A stretch of 64,000 nt of DNA from Cordilura impudica (taxonomy: Eukaryota > Arthropoda > Insecta > Diptera > Scathophagidae). Positions 1 to 10,052 of the stretch are shown in pieces. Numbering within the stretch: the stretch's first letter is position 1; each line of letters begins with the position of its first letter. Under the pieces are notes generated by a model. It did not search any database and had not been told where the DNA came from. It saw only the letters and a program-made list of their open reading frames with translations. The DNA lies in contig OY821522.1 of assembly GCA_963682025.1 (NCBI GenBank), forward strand, positions 29,624,959 to 29,688,958. The letters run 5' to 3'. A program made the translations under genes and the position numbers.

Positions 1-88
1 AAAACATTTTGAAATAGAAGAATGTAAACACCAACAACAGATTTTAATGAATTAAAAGTCGATTGCCAAAAAATATTGTATTAAAAAA

Positions 89-592
89 ATGCCAAAATTT
101 TCAATACAAAACACATTAAATCGGGTAAAAGAACCGATTACCAATATATTAGAAGAGTTTAAATTTATATCCTCTGAAACAGAAAAAATTCAAATCCAAT
201 GGAGTTATATCGCAGAACAAAACTGGGATACAACACTGAATACAACCTCTTTATGGATTGAAAAATTCTATTGGCGAAAATCCATTTAAGGAGTTATCAA
301 TATTTGTATTGTCTATATTAGTTTTGTCTTTCTCAAAAGACGAATTTGAACGTTTGTTTAGTTTAATGGCTTTTGTTAAAAGCAAACTTCGAACAGAATA
401 AAATCCGAGTTGTTATGTTCTGTAATACGTATAAAAGAAGGATTGAAATTGAAAAATCGGTGCTGTCACACTTACAATATACCGAGCGATGTCGTTGATA
501 AAAGTCGATCGTCAGAAAAATATCACAGCCAAGAAGAACTTGAAGATGAAGACATCACAGAAATGTTAGATTCCATAAACCAATTATTCTAA
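89..592 (+). pseudogene. hAT transposase C-terminal fragment, tandem copy 1
   Basis: Two short frames (89-289 and 410-592) and the stretch between them encode the decayed C-terminus of a hAT transposase. The first holds a helical region ending near a Trp-rich stretch (residues about 38-62: QWSY, W, LWIEKFYW). The frame shifts at about 290 into a segment with the hAT dimerisation signature ERLFSLM followed by VKSKLR. A stop and second shift lead to the last frame, which has RIKEGLK, CC and IPSDVVDKS as in this family's end. hAT dimerisation domains pair transposase monomers in the nucleus. Stops and shifts make this copy dead. Confidence 0.72.
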
Positions 593-907
593 TATAATCG
601 TATCTTTTGATAATGTAATTTCTGTTATATTTTAAATAAAAAAAAATCCCTCTAAAATTAAAAATATTTAAAAAATATTTAAAAAATTTCAGATGAAATC
701 CAAAATAATTTTAATTAAAATTTAAAAAATATAAATCTAAACATATGTTTTATATTAATTTTTCGATTTAAAAACCAAAGAATTATTAATAAGTATATAA
801 TTTTTCAATATAAAGGTAATGAAATTTGAAAAAAAAATTTAGCATCTATTTTTACACAGATTTTAATGAATTAAAAGTCGATTGCCAAAAAATATTGTAT
901 TAAAAAA

Positions 908-1411
908 ATGCCAAAATTTTCAATACAAAACACATTAAATCGGGTAAAAGAACCGATTACCAATATATTAGAAGAGTTTAAATTTATATCCTCTGAAACA
1001 GAAAAAATTCAAATCCAATGGAGTTATATCGCAGAACAAAACTGGGATACAACACTGAATACAACCTCTTTATGGATTGAAAAATTCTATTGGCGAAAAT
1101 CCATTTAAGGAGTTATCAATATTTGTATTGTCTATATTAGTTTTGTCTTTCTCAAAAGACGAATTTGAACGTTTGTTTAGTTTAATGGCTTTTGTTAAAA
1201 GCAAACTTCGAACAGAATAAAATCCGAGTTGTTATGTTCTGTAATACGTATAAAAGAAGGATTGAAATTGAAAAATCGGTGCTGTCACACTTACAATATA
1301 CCGAGCGATGTCGTTGATAAAAGTCGATCGTCAGAAAAATATCACAGCCAAGAAGAACTTGAAGATGAAGACATCACAGAAATGTTAGATTCCATAAACC
1401 AATTATTCTAA
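908..1411 (+). pseudogene. hAT transposase C-terminal fragment, tandem copy 2
   Basis: This is the second of three apparently identical units. The frames at 908-1108 and 1229-1411 translate exactly as those of tandem copy 1, with the same frameshift near the ERLFSLM motif and the same stop after KLRTE. Identity including the disabling lesions shows that the triplication happened after the gene died. Confidence 0.72.
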
Positions 1412-1726
1412 TATAATCGTATCTTTTGATAATGTAATTTCTGTTATATTTTAAATAAAAAAAAATCCCTCTAAAATTAAAAATATTTAAAAAATATTTA
1501 AAAAATTTCAGATGAAATCCAAAATAATTTTAATTAAAATTTAAAAAATATAAATCTAAACATATGTTTTATATTAATTTTTCGATTTAAAAACCAAAGA
1601 ATTATTAATAAGTATATAATTTTTCAATATAAAGGTAATGAAATTTGAAAAAAAAATTTAGCATCTATTTTTACACAGATTTTAATGAATTAAAAGTCGA
1701 TTGCCAAAAAATATTGTATTAAAAAA

Positions 1727-2230
1727 ATGCCAAAATTTTCAATACAAAACACATTAAATCGGGTAAAAGAACCGATTACCAATATATTAGAAGAGTTTAA
1801 ATTTATATCCTCTGAAACAGAAAAAATTCAAATCCAATGGAGTTATATCGCAGAACAAAACTGGGATACAACACTGAATACAACCTCTTTATGGATTGAA
1901 AAATTCTATTGGCGAAAATCCATTTAAGGAGTTATCAATATTTGTATTGTCTATATTAGTTTTGTCTTTCTCAAAAGACGAATTTGAACGTTTGTTTAGT
2001 TTAATGGCTTTTGTTAAAAGCAAACTTCGAACAGAATAAAATCCGAGTTGTTATGTTCTGTAATACGTATAAAAGAAGGATTGAAATTGAAAAATCGGTG
2101 CTGTCACACTTACAATATACCGAGCGATGTCGTTGATAAAAGTCGATCGTCAGAAAAATATCACAGCCAAGAAGAACTTGAAGATGAAGACATCACAGAA
2201 ATGTTAGATTCCATAAACCAATTATTCTAA
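1727..2230 (+). pseudogene. hAT transposase C-terminal fragment, tandem copy 3
   Basis: This is the third unit, with frames 1727-1927 and 2048-2230 identical to the other two. It is the copy that runs on into the rest of element A (from about 2495), so it is the one in its ancestral context. Confidence 0.72.
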
Positions 2231-2544
2231 TATAATCGTATCTTTTGATAATGTAATTTCTGTTATATTTTAAATAAAAAAAAATCCCTCTAAAATTAAA
2301 AATATTTAAAAAATATTTAAAAAATTTCAGATGAAATCCAAAATAATTTTAATTAAAATTTAAAAAATATAAATCTAAACATATGTTTTATATTAATTTT
2401 TCGATTTAAAAACCAAAGAATTATTAATAAGTATATAATTTTTCAATATAAAGGTAATGAAATTTGAAAAAAAAATTTAGCATCTATTTTTACGACTCCA
2501 GTACGTTTAAGCATCTTTTTTTGCAATTTAGCATCTTTACAATT

Positions 2545-2723
2545 TCAAATTATGGCAATACTGTTGGTTTTAAAAGATTTATTATAACAGTGGTTATAAG
2601 CATGTATACTTAGATCTGATTTATCGCATTTTAATATATTTTCAAAAGCCTTGCATCCGCATTTATATTCGTCACCTGCTCCAGCCATCCATTAGCTTCT
2701 CGTCTCTCAACTAACTGAATCAA
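2545..2723 (-). pseudogene. hAT transposase N-terminal zinc-finger fragment (antisense)
   Basis: On the minus strand this matches the short frame at 47657-47842: a WLEQV start, a D-Y-K-C-K-C-K stretch, a CDKSDL segment and an H..H/C end. That order resembles the N-terminal Cys-His finger preceding the catalytic core in one group of insect hAT-like transposases. It lies downstream of the C-terminal fragment but on the other strand, so the two ends of a transposase have been brought together head to head and the catalytic core is absent. Copy A lacks seven bases present in copy B. Confidence 0.45.
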
Positions 2724-3544
2724 AATCTTTATGTTCTGTATTTCTTTGATGTGTTTTCAGCATCATCGAAAAACGAATCGGACATTTTTCTAAAATTAAT
2801 TATGTTTCTAAAATTAATTATGTTCAAATTTATAATATTTTAATGTAATATTTAATGTAATGTTTTATACTTGTCATTGTTATTAAAGAATCCACATATT
2901 TACTTCCTTCATATTATAGAGTTATTACCAGACTTAAAAAGACTTTAAAGTTTAAAATTGAAAAAAAATATGCGATATTTAACAAATACATTCAAAATAG
3001 TTTTGACTGAAATTTTTGGCAGTTTTAGTTTTGCCTTGTATCAGTAAAATGTTCAGATATTAACTAAAAAAAAAAACAATTTGTTAAATATTTTCATCTT
3101 AATTATCTTAATTAATTTAAAGACACAAAGATAGATTTAATACAAAAAAACAAGTAAGAGTTGAAAGTTGATCTATGCGGACTCATAAATGTGCCCTATA
3201 CTAATAGGTCTGGAAAATTGAAAAGGATTGTAAAAAATAAAATGCACCTTTATATTAAAAAATTTAAATTAAATAGAAAATTACAAAATAAACCATTTAC
3301 CTGGTTAAACTTAATATTGTTTGTAATTATCTGGATCAGGTTAGTATTTAAAATGGGATAAATCGGGTGTCATTGTACCAATTTATGACCTAAAATATGT
3401 AGACACCTCTATTAGATGCTGAAAATTCAGAGCATTTGTTTTAATAATTCAGTAATAGGTTTATCAAAGTGTTTACATATTCAAATATATTATATACATT
3501 TGTTACAAATAGTGCAAGAAGTCCAGATATTAATGTAAACGTAA

Positions 3545-3602
3545 AACCCAGGTGGAGGGTATCAAAGATTCGGCATAGCCGAATTTAACACTCTTACTTG
3601 TT
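3545..3602 (+). other. HINE-type right-end module with hairpin
   Basis: The module contains GGTGGAGGGTATCAAAG, a stem TTCGGCATAGCCGAA and the closing CTTACTTGTT. The same module closes elements at 4283, 48718 and 59440 and opens reverse-oriented ones at 49204 and 60716. A short hairpin close to the end suits Helentron/HINE termini. Confidence 0.65.
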
Positions 3603-4283
3603 TATATATAAATTTTCACAATTTTTTTTTGATGAATATTTGAAGTTTCCCAGAAAATAAAGATAACAAATTATTTTATTTAAAATGGTTGGGACATTTG
3701 GTTTTTTGCGTTTGGCATCCCTAATTTGATTATTTATTATTATCAAAAATTTATTCTCTATGTTTTCCAAATATGGCAATATTTTAATAAAAACGTTGAG
3801 AGAGCTTTTTTTTGGTTATTATTTTGTTACTTCATCCGACCTATATGGCCGCAATGAAGAAATATTTGGCCAGTTAAAAGAAACTATACAGCCATCTCCA
3901 ATTAGCGTTAGCACGATTTAATGCATATAGCCACCCTACACAACCATTACCTTTGCAATGGAGGTTAGGGCGAGCTATTTAATTAGCAAGAACTAAATTA
4001 AACGAGAAGTTATGTCATATAACCGGAAACGCATGCATATAGTTATATAACCTAAATGCATGCCGATCAGCAACCACGATGACCAAAAAGCAAACACCGA
4101 AATAAATCCGAAATAATAGAAAAGACGAAAACCAACCCAAAGAATTTGCTGAAATAATTTGGTATTAAGTTTAACAAATTGTTTACTTTTTCCAATATTT
4201 TGTTTACATTTATTATCAATACTCAAACCGAGGTGGAGGGTATCAAAGATTCGGCACAGCCGAATTTAACACTCTTACTTGTT
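3603..4283 (+). mobile_element. Truncated HINE, right half
   Basis: Reverse-complemented, this matches about 49204-50080 of the complete element on the minus strand and about 60191-60715. It abuts the end of element A directly and finishes with its own hairpin (TTCGGCACAGCCGAA) and CTTACTTGTT at 4283. The left half, with GTCY repeats and a second hairpin, is missing. The same abutment occurs at 60716, so the join predates duplication of the locus. The short minus-strand frame 3594-3779 is not a credible gene. Confidence 0.65.
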
Positions 4284-4420
4284 TTGTATGGCAACGCTGT
4301 AGTGCGCAAGGTACAATAAGGCCGTTGATGGCAACTATGTTTCGCAATTTTATGTTGAATGATAACAAAGACGTGGCGCTTTAAAATCAAGAGAAAATTT
4401 TCACTTTTTTATATTTTAAA

Positions 4421-4454
4421 ATGGATAGGTTTTTAACCAAAAAAGAAAGATATG
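4421..4454 (+). pseudogene. Exon 1 of a decayed BED-finger/hAT gene
   Basis: An ATG at 4421 opens 11 codons reading MDRFLTKKERY plus one base, followed at once by a consensus 5' splice site GTAAGT (4455-4460). A start of this kind is common in hAT-type transposases and ZBED proteins. Exon 2 at 43560 begins in the complementary phase: the leftover G plus AA gives Glu and the frame stays open. The intron is now occupied by retrotransposon B0; without it the intron would be about 430 bases. The stretch 4284-4420 upstream shows no other gene. Confidence 0.5.
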
Positions 4455-4533
4455 GTAAGTACATTTACAAAGCTTTATATCTATAATATTTATAGGCTAG
4501 GCGAAGTTTTGTTACCGCTGTAAGTTTCACAGT

Positions 4534-4591
4534 TGTTCAAGTGAAGGCTCGTTTGCTTCACTCAAGTTAAAAATGTGATTTATCTTGGTGG
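4534..4591 (-). repeat. Remnant of B0 3' LTR
   Basis: About 58 bases match the start of the intact LTR at 42363-42420 with roughly four differences (TGTTCAAGTGAAGG against TGTTAAAGTGAAGG). It follows the duplication ACAGT. Homology stops near 4591, where the transposase-like sequence begins, so the other approximately 785 bases of LTR are gone. Confidence 0.85.
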
Positions 4592-5633
4592 GTTTCTGAA
4601 GGTATGTCTATCTGTTCAATCAGTTGGTCTCGAAGAAGAAGAAGTCCAGAAGAAACGCGTTGAACGCAAAAGGTACGAAGATGGTGTCGCAGCAAAAAAA
4701 TTCAAAGAATCTGGAGTGAATAAGCTACTTGTCCTCGCGATAGCGCCAAATACTCAAGAAAATCATTCGAATGTTGTACAACTATGGTCGTCGATTGGTA
4801 TCAACAACTTCGAAGGAACAGTTGCGACAGATCTGAAACTCGCCAACATCCTAGTTGGTATCATGTCGCACGCCGGTTTTTATCCTTGTACGTGGTGTTA
4901 CTCCTCGAAGAATGAAATGGACAAGTGTGGCCTTTACAGAACAGTGGGAAATTTTCTTGAGAACTATTTGAAGTGGCATGCAGCAGGAGAAAAGAAACAA
5001 GACGCGCGGAAATTTATGAATTGCATCAATCCTCCGGTTTTTGATACTAGCAAGGACAGAACTTTTCTGGAAATCATTCCACCGCCAGAACTGCATTTGA
5101 TGCTTGGCGTAGTCAACACGTTGTACAACAACTTATTGAAAGAGTCCGAACAAGACGCTCTTCAGTGGGCGCAAAAATGTAGTGTGGCACGTGAAGTTTA
5201 TCATGGCAGTTCTGGTTTCAACGGAAATTCGTGCAAAAAATTACTGTCAAAAGTCGATTTCCTCCGTTCAAATTGCTGTATAAGTTCGTTAAAGTACGTG
5301 AAAGCTTTTGATGATTTCAACACTGTCGTCCAAGCTTGTTTCAGTATGAAACTAGATCCTGACATCAAACGAATGATCGCGAATTTCAAACAGACCTATT
5401 TAGATTTGGGAATTTCGATCACGCCTAAAGTTCATGCTGTTTGTTTTCACGTTCCTGACTTTTGTGATGAAATGCAAGCTGGACTAGGATTTTATAGTGA
5501 ACAAGCTATGGAATCAGTACATTCCGATTTCAAACATGTGTGGAATAAGTACAAAGTAGCCAAAGATCATCCTGACTATGCTCACAAGTTGTACCGAGCG
5601 ATTTGCGAGTATAACAGCCTTCATTGCTGTTGA
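4575..5633 (+). CDS. Transposase-like ORF of unknown family, inside the B0 LTR/env remnant
   Basis: This uninterrupted 352-codon frame is the least decayed coding sequence in the left half. The first dozen codons overlap the B0 LTR remnant and a splice-donor-like AAGGTATGT (about 4599-4607), so the true protein probably starts later or in a lost upstream exon. Visible features are an acidic/basic helix (residues about 18-45), FEGTVATDLKLAN, a Cys pair in YPCTWCYSS, a proline motif IIPPPELHLMLG, and near the end a GLGFYSEQAMESVH segment followed by EYNSLHCC. The Cys pair and acidic/His positions could belong to a DDE-type transposase core, but I cannot name the superfamily. It replaces most of the B0 3' LTR and the env C-terminus. 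Intactness suggests a late arrival or an exapted gene. Confidence 0.5.
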   Translation: MIYLGGFLKVCLSVQSVGLEEEEVQKKRVERKRYEDGVAAKKFKESGVNKLLVLAIAPNTQENHSNVVQLWSSIGINNFEGTVATDLKLANILVGIMSHAGFYPCTWCYSSKNEMDKCGLYRTVGNFLENYLKWHAAGEKKQDARKFMNCINPPVFDTSKDRTFLEIIPPPELHLMLGVVNTLYNNLLKESEQDALQWAQKCSVAREVYHGSSGFNGNSCKKLLSKVDFLRSNCCISSLKYVKAFDDFNTVVQACFSMKLDPDIKRMIANFKQTYLDLGISITPKVHAVCFHVPDFCDEMQAGLGFYSEQAMESVHSDFKHVWNKYKVAKDHPDYAHKLYRAICEYNSLHCC

Positions 5634-5933
5634 GTTTGATTGTAATTGTGCATTTTTATTGTTGTTCGATGTAATTATTTACTATAACTATGTTCTTTTA
5701 ATAATAATATCGTTTAATCATTCAAACTGGACTTTTATTTAAAATAACAGAACAATTTTTGCGAAAAAAACGAAAAAGTGAGGTTATTCTGAAATCCCTC
5801 AGGCGATTTTGCTGAAATTTGCCAGGAATACTCCGTAGGCATGTAAAAATAGGAAACCAGTGAGAAACCAGAAGTGCGGGACTTTCGAGGTTAAAATTGG
5901 TTCAAGCCCACCGTGTACCTCTATAGTAGAACT
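5634..5933. other. Non-coding tail after the transposase-like ORF
   Basis: This AT-rich tail includes AATAAT runs and, towards 5860-5900, a short stretch with GAAACCAGTGAGAAACCAG and TGCGGGACTTTCGAGG. It resembles neither the B0 LTR nor env, so it probably belongs to the inserted transposase-like element. I could not find a terminal inverted repeat partner. Confidence 0.4.
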
Positions 5934-7089
5934 TTAGTCGGATTGATTATTGAATAAATGTATCTCGCATCTACATATTCGTGCACCTTTATTACAGATA
6001 GCTTGAACGTTTGGGCATAGAAATGTATTGTGCACGCGTATCTTGCAGTCAACCAGCTTAGTTTCATCCATAGGGAAGTATTCATCATGGTGGGCGTTGC
6101 GAGCAATTATTTTTGATGTCGGTACGATAGCTATCAACGAATTATTTACCAAGTGTGGAACTGGCGTAAGGTAAATTAGATCATATTTATTTTGATGTGA
6201 CAATGGAATGAACAAAGTGCAGATAATGTATCGCTTTGAAATAACCGCAAGAGCTGTTACTATGCCATATACATGAAGGATATCAAGCACCGGTAATGTC
6301 AGATCTGCTAGAAGATTTGCCTTAATGTTGTCAACTTCAGCAGAGAATTGTTGTGAGGTCAGCAGAGCAGGACTGATTCGACCATGATGAGTATCAGCTA
6401 ACAAATTAATCATGGATGTATGCATTTTTTGTAGGTTGTCTGCAGTGATAATTAACTGGATGCTGAGGGACAAAATTAACTGTGATCGTTGGTTGCTGTC
6501 ATTGTTTGTGAGGTTCATGAGTCTGCTGAGTTTTACGTTGACTTTTTCAAAGGTATTCTGATTCCGAGCTTCAGTCTGCTTCATAAGGTTAAGGATAGAG
6601 TCGAGAAAAGATGTTTGGTTCCGCAGTAGACCTTGTAGGTGGGCTTGGTTGTCTTTAATGGTGTTGATTGTGTTGGACATTTGCTCAGCATATTTTGAGT
6701 CAAACACACCAAATAAGGAATTCGCTATGTTGCCAACGATATCTATCGCCCCTCGTTTTTGGTGTAGTCAGGTTTTCCAGACCAGCCTCCATTTTGTCCT
6801 TAAGATTCTGAAAATGTGCTATAAGTCCGGTACATTGATTGTGGAGGTATGAGTAATTGCAGGTCTTCATCAAGGCGTCTGTTCCGATAATTAGAAGCTG
6901 TAATTCATGATGGGATGGTGTTAGTTCAAAATATATCAAAAGTTTCCACTCTGATATAATTGGTATAATTTGACCTATATGTTCAAAATGCATCCCAGGG
7001 TTCCTAGAAATCTGTGTATATGTGATTTGTTGACACAGCACTAATGGAACGAACAGTACTAGAAGCATGAGCATGCTAGTTGTGGCCAA
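5934..7089 (-). pseudogene. Env-like glycoprotein gene of B0 (broken)
   Basis: Two overlapping minus-strand frames, 6700-7089 and 5934-6707, cover an env-like protein downstream of integrase. The first begins with a hydrophobic signal-peptide-like segment (residues about 5-18). Near its end is a short basic stretch at the position where fusion proteins of the baculovirus-F/errantivirus type are cleaved. The second holds a Gln/Asn-rich heptad-like helix (residues about 5-60) and a Cys-rich end. One frameshift lies near 6700-6750. The C-terminal membrane anchor is missing because foreign sequence replaces the DNA below 5934. The start overlaps the integrase frame by 31 bases, as expected of an env expressed from a spliced message. 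It is non-functional. Confidence 0.62.
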
Positions 7090-8459
7090 ATTGCAATGCT
7101 TTGATAGTGGCGAATCTTTGTTTTTGTCGCTGGGTGCACTGCTTCTTTTCTTTCATCGTCAGTAGTAGTTATTGGTGTTTCCAGGGGAAGAGGAGCGAGC
7201 AAGTGGATTGCTCGCTTAATGACACCAGTTGCTGTTTTTACCGCGGCTGTCCTGAAAATACCATCAGACCCAGGATATATTTCAACTACCTTACCAAGCC
7301 ACCACAGCATAACAGATAAGTTGTCCTTTATTACGACTATGGTGCCGAGTTGCAGATTTTGAAATTTGGTTTGCCACTTGTTTCGTTGCTGGAGTTCATT
7401 GAGATATTCCTGTGACCATCGTTTCCAGAATTTATGTTTTATTTGAGATGCTAGTTCCCATCGTTTTGCTAATGTTGTTGACGCTGATTGTGCAGTTGCG
7501 TCAACTTGAGCCGTTAGGGGCTCCCCAATCAAGAAGTGACCGGGAGTCAATGCAGCGTCATCATTAGGATTATTCGGCAAATGTGCGATTGGCCTTGAAT
7601 TAAGGATCGCTTCAACCTCTATGACAACGGTTTCCATTTCTTCATAGGTCAGGTTTGCGTTTGCTATTTCTTTAACTAAAAGCCTTTTAGTGGATTTTAC
7701 TGCGGCTTCCCATAGTCCACCGAAGTACGGGGATCGAGGAGGTATAACGTGGAAATTAATGTTTTTGTTTGCATAGTCTCGCTGTATGGTTTCCTGAGCG
7801 GTTGTAGCAAATAATGCGGACAACAATTCTTTCAATTGATTTCGCGCTCCCACGAAGTTTGTAGCGTTGTCAGAATAAAGATTCTGACAGTGAACTCTGC
7901 GACTTATAAATCTTTTGAGTGCCCCAATAAAAGCATCAGTTGTAAGGTCGGTGACCAGTTCTAGATGAACTGCTTTGGTAGAGAAGCAGCAGAAAACGGC
8001 AATATACGCCTTTTGAGGTCGTTTTCCCCTAGTCTTGATGTGCACCCATATTGGGCCGCAATAGTCAACTCCTGCGTTGATAAAAGGCCTCGCCGGAGTC
8101 ACATTAATTTCAGGCAAATTTCCCATAATCTGCTGCAGAAGTTTTGGTTTTGATCTTGAGCACTGTATACATTTATGGACAGTTTCTCGTGCCATGTGTT
8201 TGCCTTTGATTGGCCAGAATCGTTGCCTTACGTTTGCAAGAAGTGCTCCAGGACCGCAATGTTTATTTTCCTTATGGATTGCCTCGAATATTAATCTACT
8301 TATCGTGTCGTTAAATGGCAAAAGCATAGGATGTTTTGCGTCAAGGCTCAATTCCGATTCTTCTAATCTACCTCCGACTCTTAGAATGTTATTTTTATCT
8401 AAGAATGGTATTAGACCTTTTATCTGGCTCGATCCTTTAAGTTCCGTTTTCTTTTGCAA
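7059..8459 (-). pseudogene. B0 integrase domain (pol C-terminus)
   Basis: The open 466-codon frame carries the Bel-Pao integrase in order: the VGGRLEES approach, an H-x-H/C-x2-C zinc region (HKENKHCGPG to CIQCSRSKP, residues about 62-108), then a D-D-E core with GVDYCGP, YSDNATNF and FGGLWEAAVK. A C-terminal DNA-binding segment with RWSQEYLNELQQRNKW and a DGI-V-R-A strand follows. Integrase inserts the cDNA in the nucleus. The domain itself looks intact and all three acidic residues are present, but it is cut off from RT by the E0 insertion and a frame break near 8460-8530 separates it from RNase H. Confidence 0.85.
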
Positions 8460-8529
8460 TTTTTGGATGTCTTCCTTGAAGTTTGACAGCTGTGTAGTTC
8501 GAACAATTATGACAAGGGCATCATGAAGC

Positions 8530-9093
8530 TCAAGGGGGGGTAAGAGTAGGTCGGTTTTGTCGCTCTTCCTTGTTAGTTTTGGCGTTTTTAATAAATCTTA
8601 GAATATATCCAACAATTTGTTGAAGCGTTTTCAATGAGTTTCGGTGATTTATATTGTTCAATAGATTTTCACTTCTGACCGATACCAGTAAATTATGTTT
8701 CTTTTCTATGATTGTTGAGTCAGGACTGAGACAAAACGTTGAAGGCCAATGTTTTTCGTTGCCATTAAGGAAGAATGGACCATACATCCAGTGCGGTGTA
8801 TGCTTTAACTGTTGTGGGTCCAATCTAACATGTCGCCATTGTTCAGGTTTCGTACTTTCTTGGATTGAAGCTATTCGATTTGCAATGAATGTATGAAATG
8901 AGGACGACCTCGAGTTTATCCATGTCAACACTATGGTTGAATCGGTCCAGTAGAATGTTGGTATTGTAGTCATTCCCAAGTCGTGTTTAACTTTTACAGC
9001 CAAGTTAGCTCCTAACTGTACAGCACATAATTCCAGTCTTGGAAGCGTTTGCTGCTTAAGAAGAGCTACGCGAGATTTTGCACATAGCAAGTA
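8530..9093 (-). pseudogene. B0 RNase H fragment, 5' end cut by E0
   Basis: The frame begins in the middle of the Bel-Pao RNase H domain at LCAKSRVALL, followed by LPRLELCA (catalytic Glu) and FYWTDSTIVLTW (catalytic Asp). A NRIASIQ and WRHV segment follows. The first catalytic Asp (an FxDAS-type motif) and the end of RT, about 115 codons, are missing between this point and 39541 on the far side of the insertion. A further frame break follows at about 8530. Confidence 0.82.
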
Positions 9094-9095
9094 TA

Positions 9096-10041
9096 AATTA
9101 TCTTTATAGTTTCATGCCGATTAATTCATTGGTATTTTGTTGTCACCATTACTCACTTTGTATGTTGTTACTTATTTCCTATCTTATAGGAATAAAAGTC
9201 AGAAAAAAATATTTTTTATCAGTTTATTAAATTGACTTAATTATTTAAAAAATGATTTTTAATTAGTTGTTAGGAACAATTTTATAAATTGTTCTGCTTA
9301 CTATGTAGGCTTGTGTTCTGATTAAAAACTAAACTACTTTTTCTTACGACTAACTTAATATAGCCAAATCATTATTCTGCAGCAACATACAACCACCACC
9401 AAAAAGTGCTAGGGTCAACGCAACGCATGTTTGTCGTAAACAACCAGTCAAGTGCATTACCTTTATTTCCCAATCGTAAATTTTGAAATCATAAGACAGT
9501 CTCAAGTGCAGTGACTTGAGAATTGCTTACATTGTGGAATTGGGCAATCGATCGAAATGCACCGAAAACAAAAATACAATATAACTGAAAACAAAGGGGA
9601 TTGGGGCAGAGAGAAAAAAATAAAAGAAATATTAATGGGTGTAATACGAGATTACGACATAAATAAAATGAGAACAGTGCAATGTGATATTGCGACAGAA
9701 AAATAAATGTAAAACAATGCAATGTGATATTGCAACATACTCGTGCCCGTTTAGAGTAATTTGATGAGGGCAAGACAGTTATAAAAAATATATGACGAAC
9801 TTAGTTGTTCATCAAGTTGGGTGGTAGAATATTTATTTCTACAGAAATGAATGAAATGAATGACGACATATGAATGTCCGTCATATTGGGCGGTATGTTT
9901 TTTTTAAACATGAAAACTGAATGGTGAACTGATTTGTTCACCATATTGGACGACATAATTGGCGGACTGACGTGTTCGCCATATTTGCGGCGCGAATATT
10001 TGTTGGCATGTCTTCACAATGTGTGACATGCCTTAACTACT
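9096..10041 (-). repeat. E0 3' LTR (complete, about 946 bp)
   Basis: Bases 9096-9672 align with 38959-39533. Bases 9673-10041 are the part missing from the other LTR. On the minus strand it begins AGTAGTTAAGG right after a purine tract and ends AATT against B0 RNase H. It contains two copies of a CAATGCAATGTGATATTGC-like stretch (about 9677 and 9717) and the hairpin series at 9794-9980. Confidence 0.78.
9794..9980. other. Four hairpin-forming 20-mers in the E0 LTR
   Basis: Units at 9794-9813, 9862-9882, 9923-9942 and 9961-9980 each have 7-bp arms around a 6-7 base loop. The third is perfect (GGTGAAC / GTTCACC); the others have one mismatch. Three of the four are followed by ATATTGG or a near match. 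Their place near the start of the LTR (U3) suggests repeated protein-binding or structured elements. Confidence 0.6.
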
Positions 10042-10052
10042 CCCCCTTTTAA
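10042..10052 (-). other. E0 polypurine tract
   Basis: On the minus strand the bases read AAAAGGGGG directly before the LTR start AGTAGTTAAGG. This is the usual primer for plus-strand DNA synthesis. Confidence 0.72.

Larger units (their letters stand above)
38..2494. repeat. Three tandem copies of an 819-bp unit
   Basis: The unit starts at the CAGATTTTAATGA of 38, 857 and 1676, a constant spacing of 819 bases, and the last copy ends at about 2494. By eye the copies look identical, including both short ORFs. Copies B, C and C' contain the unit once. The join between units reads CATCTATTTTTACACAG, and the exit from the last unit (2491-2500) carries a few bases absent from B and C. This is a very recent local tandem amplification, or an assembly collapse or expansion error. 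Confidence 0.93.
1..3602 (+). mobile_element. Composite HINE-like element, copy A (5' part outside window)
   Basis: This stretch matches 46753-48718 (copy B) and 57496-59440 (copy C) almost base for base, apart from the internal triplication at 38-2494. It begins inside the element and ends at 3602 with the sequence CTTACTTGTT, the same last bases as copies B and C, after which the flanks differ. Inside are hAT-transposase remnants in two orientations. Sharp shared ends in three loci define it as one mobile unit. I infer a Helentron-related (HINE/mini-me/DINE-1) class from the left-end hairpin and GTCY repeats of the complete copies. No Rep/helicase is visible, so it is non-autonomous. Confidence 0.6.

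Noticed and set aside
3161..3361. 66-codon ORF (MKVDLCGL...) repeated at 48278, 59031 and 60925
   Set aside because: Conservation follows the whole composite element, including non-coding parts; no domain and lesions in copy B.
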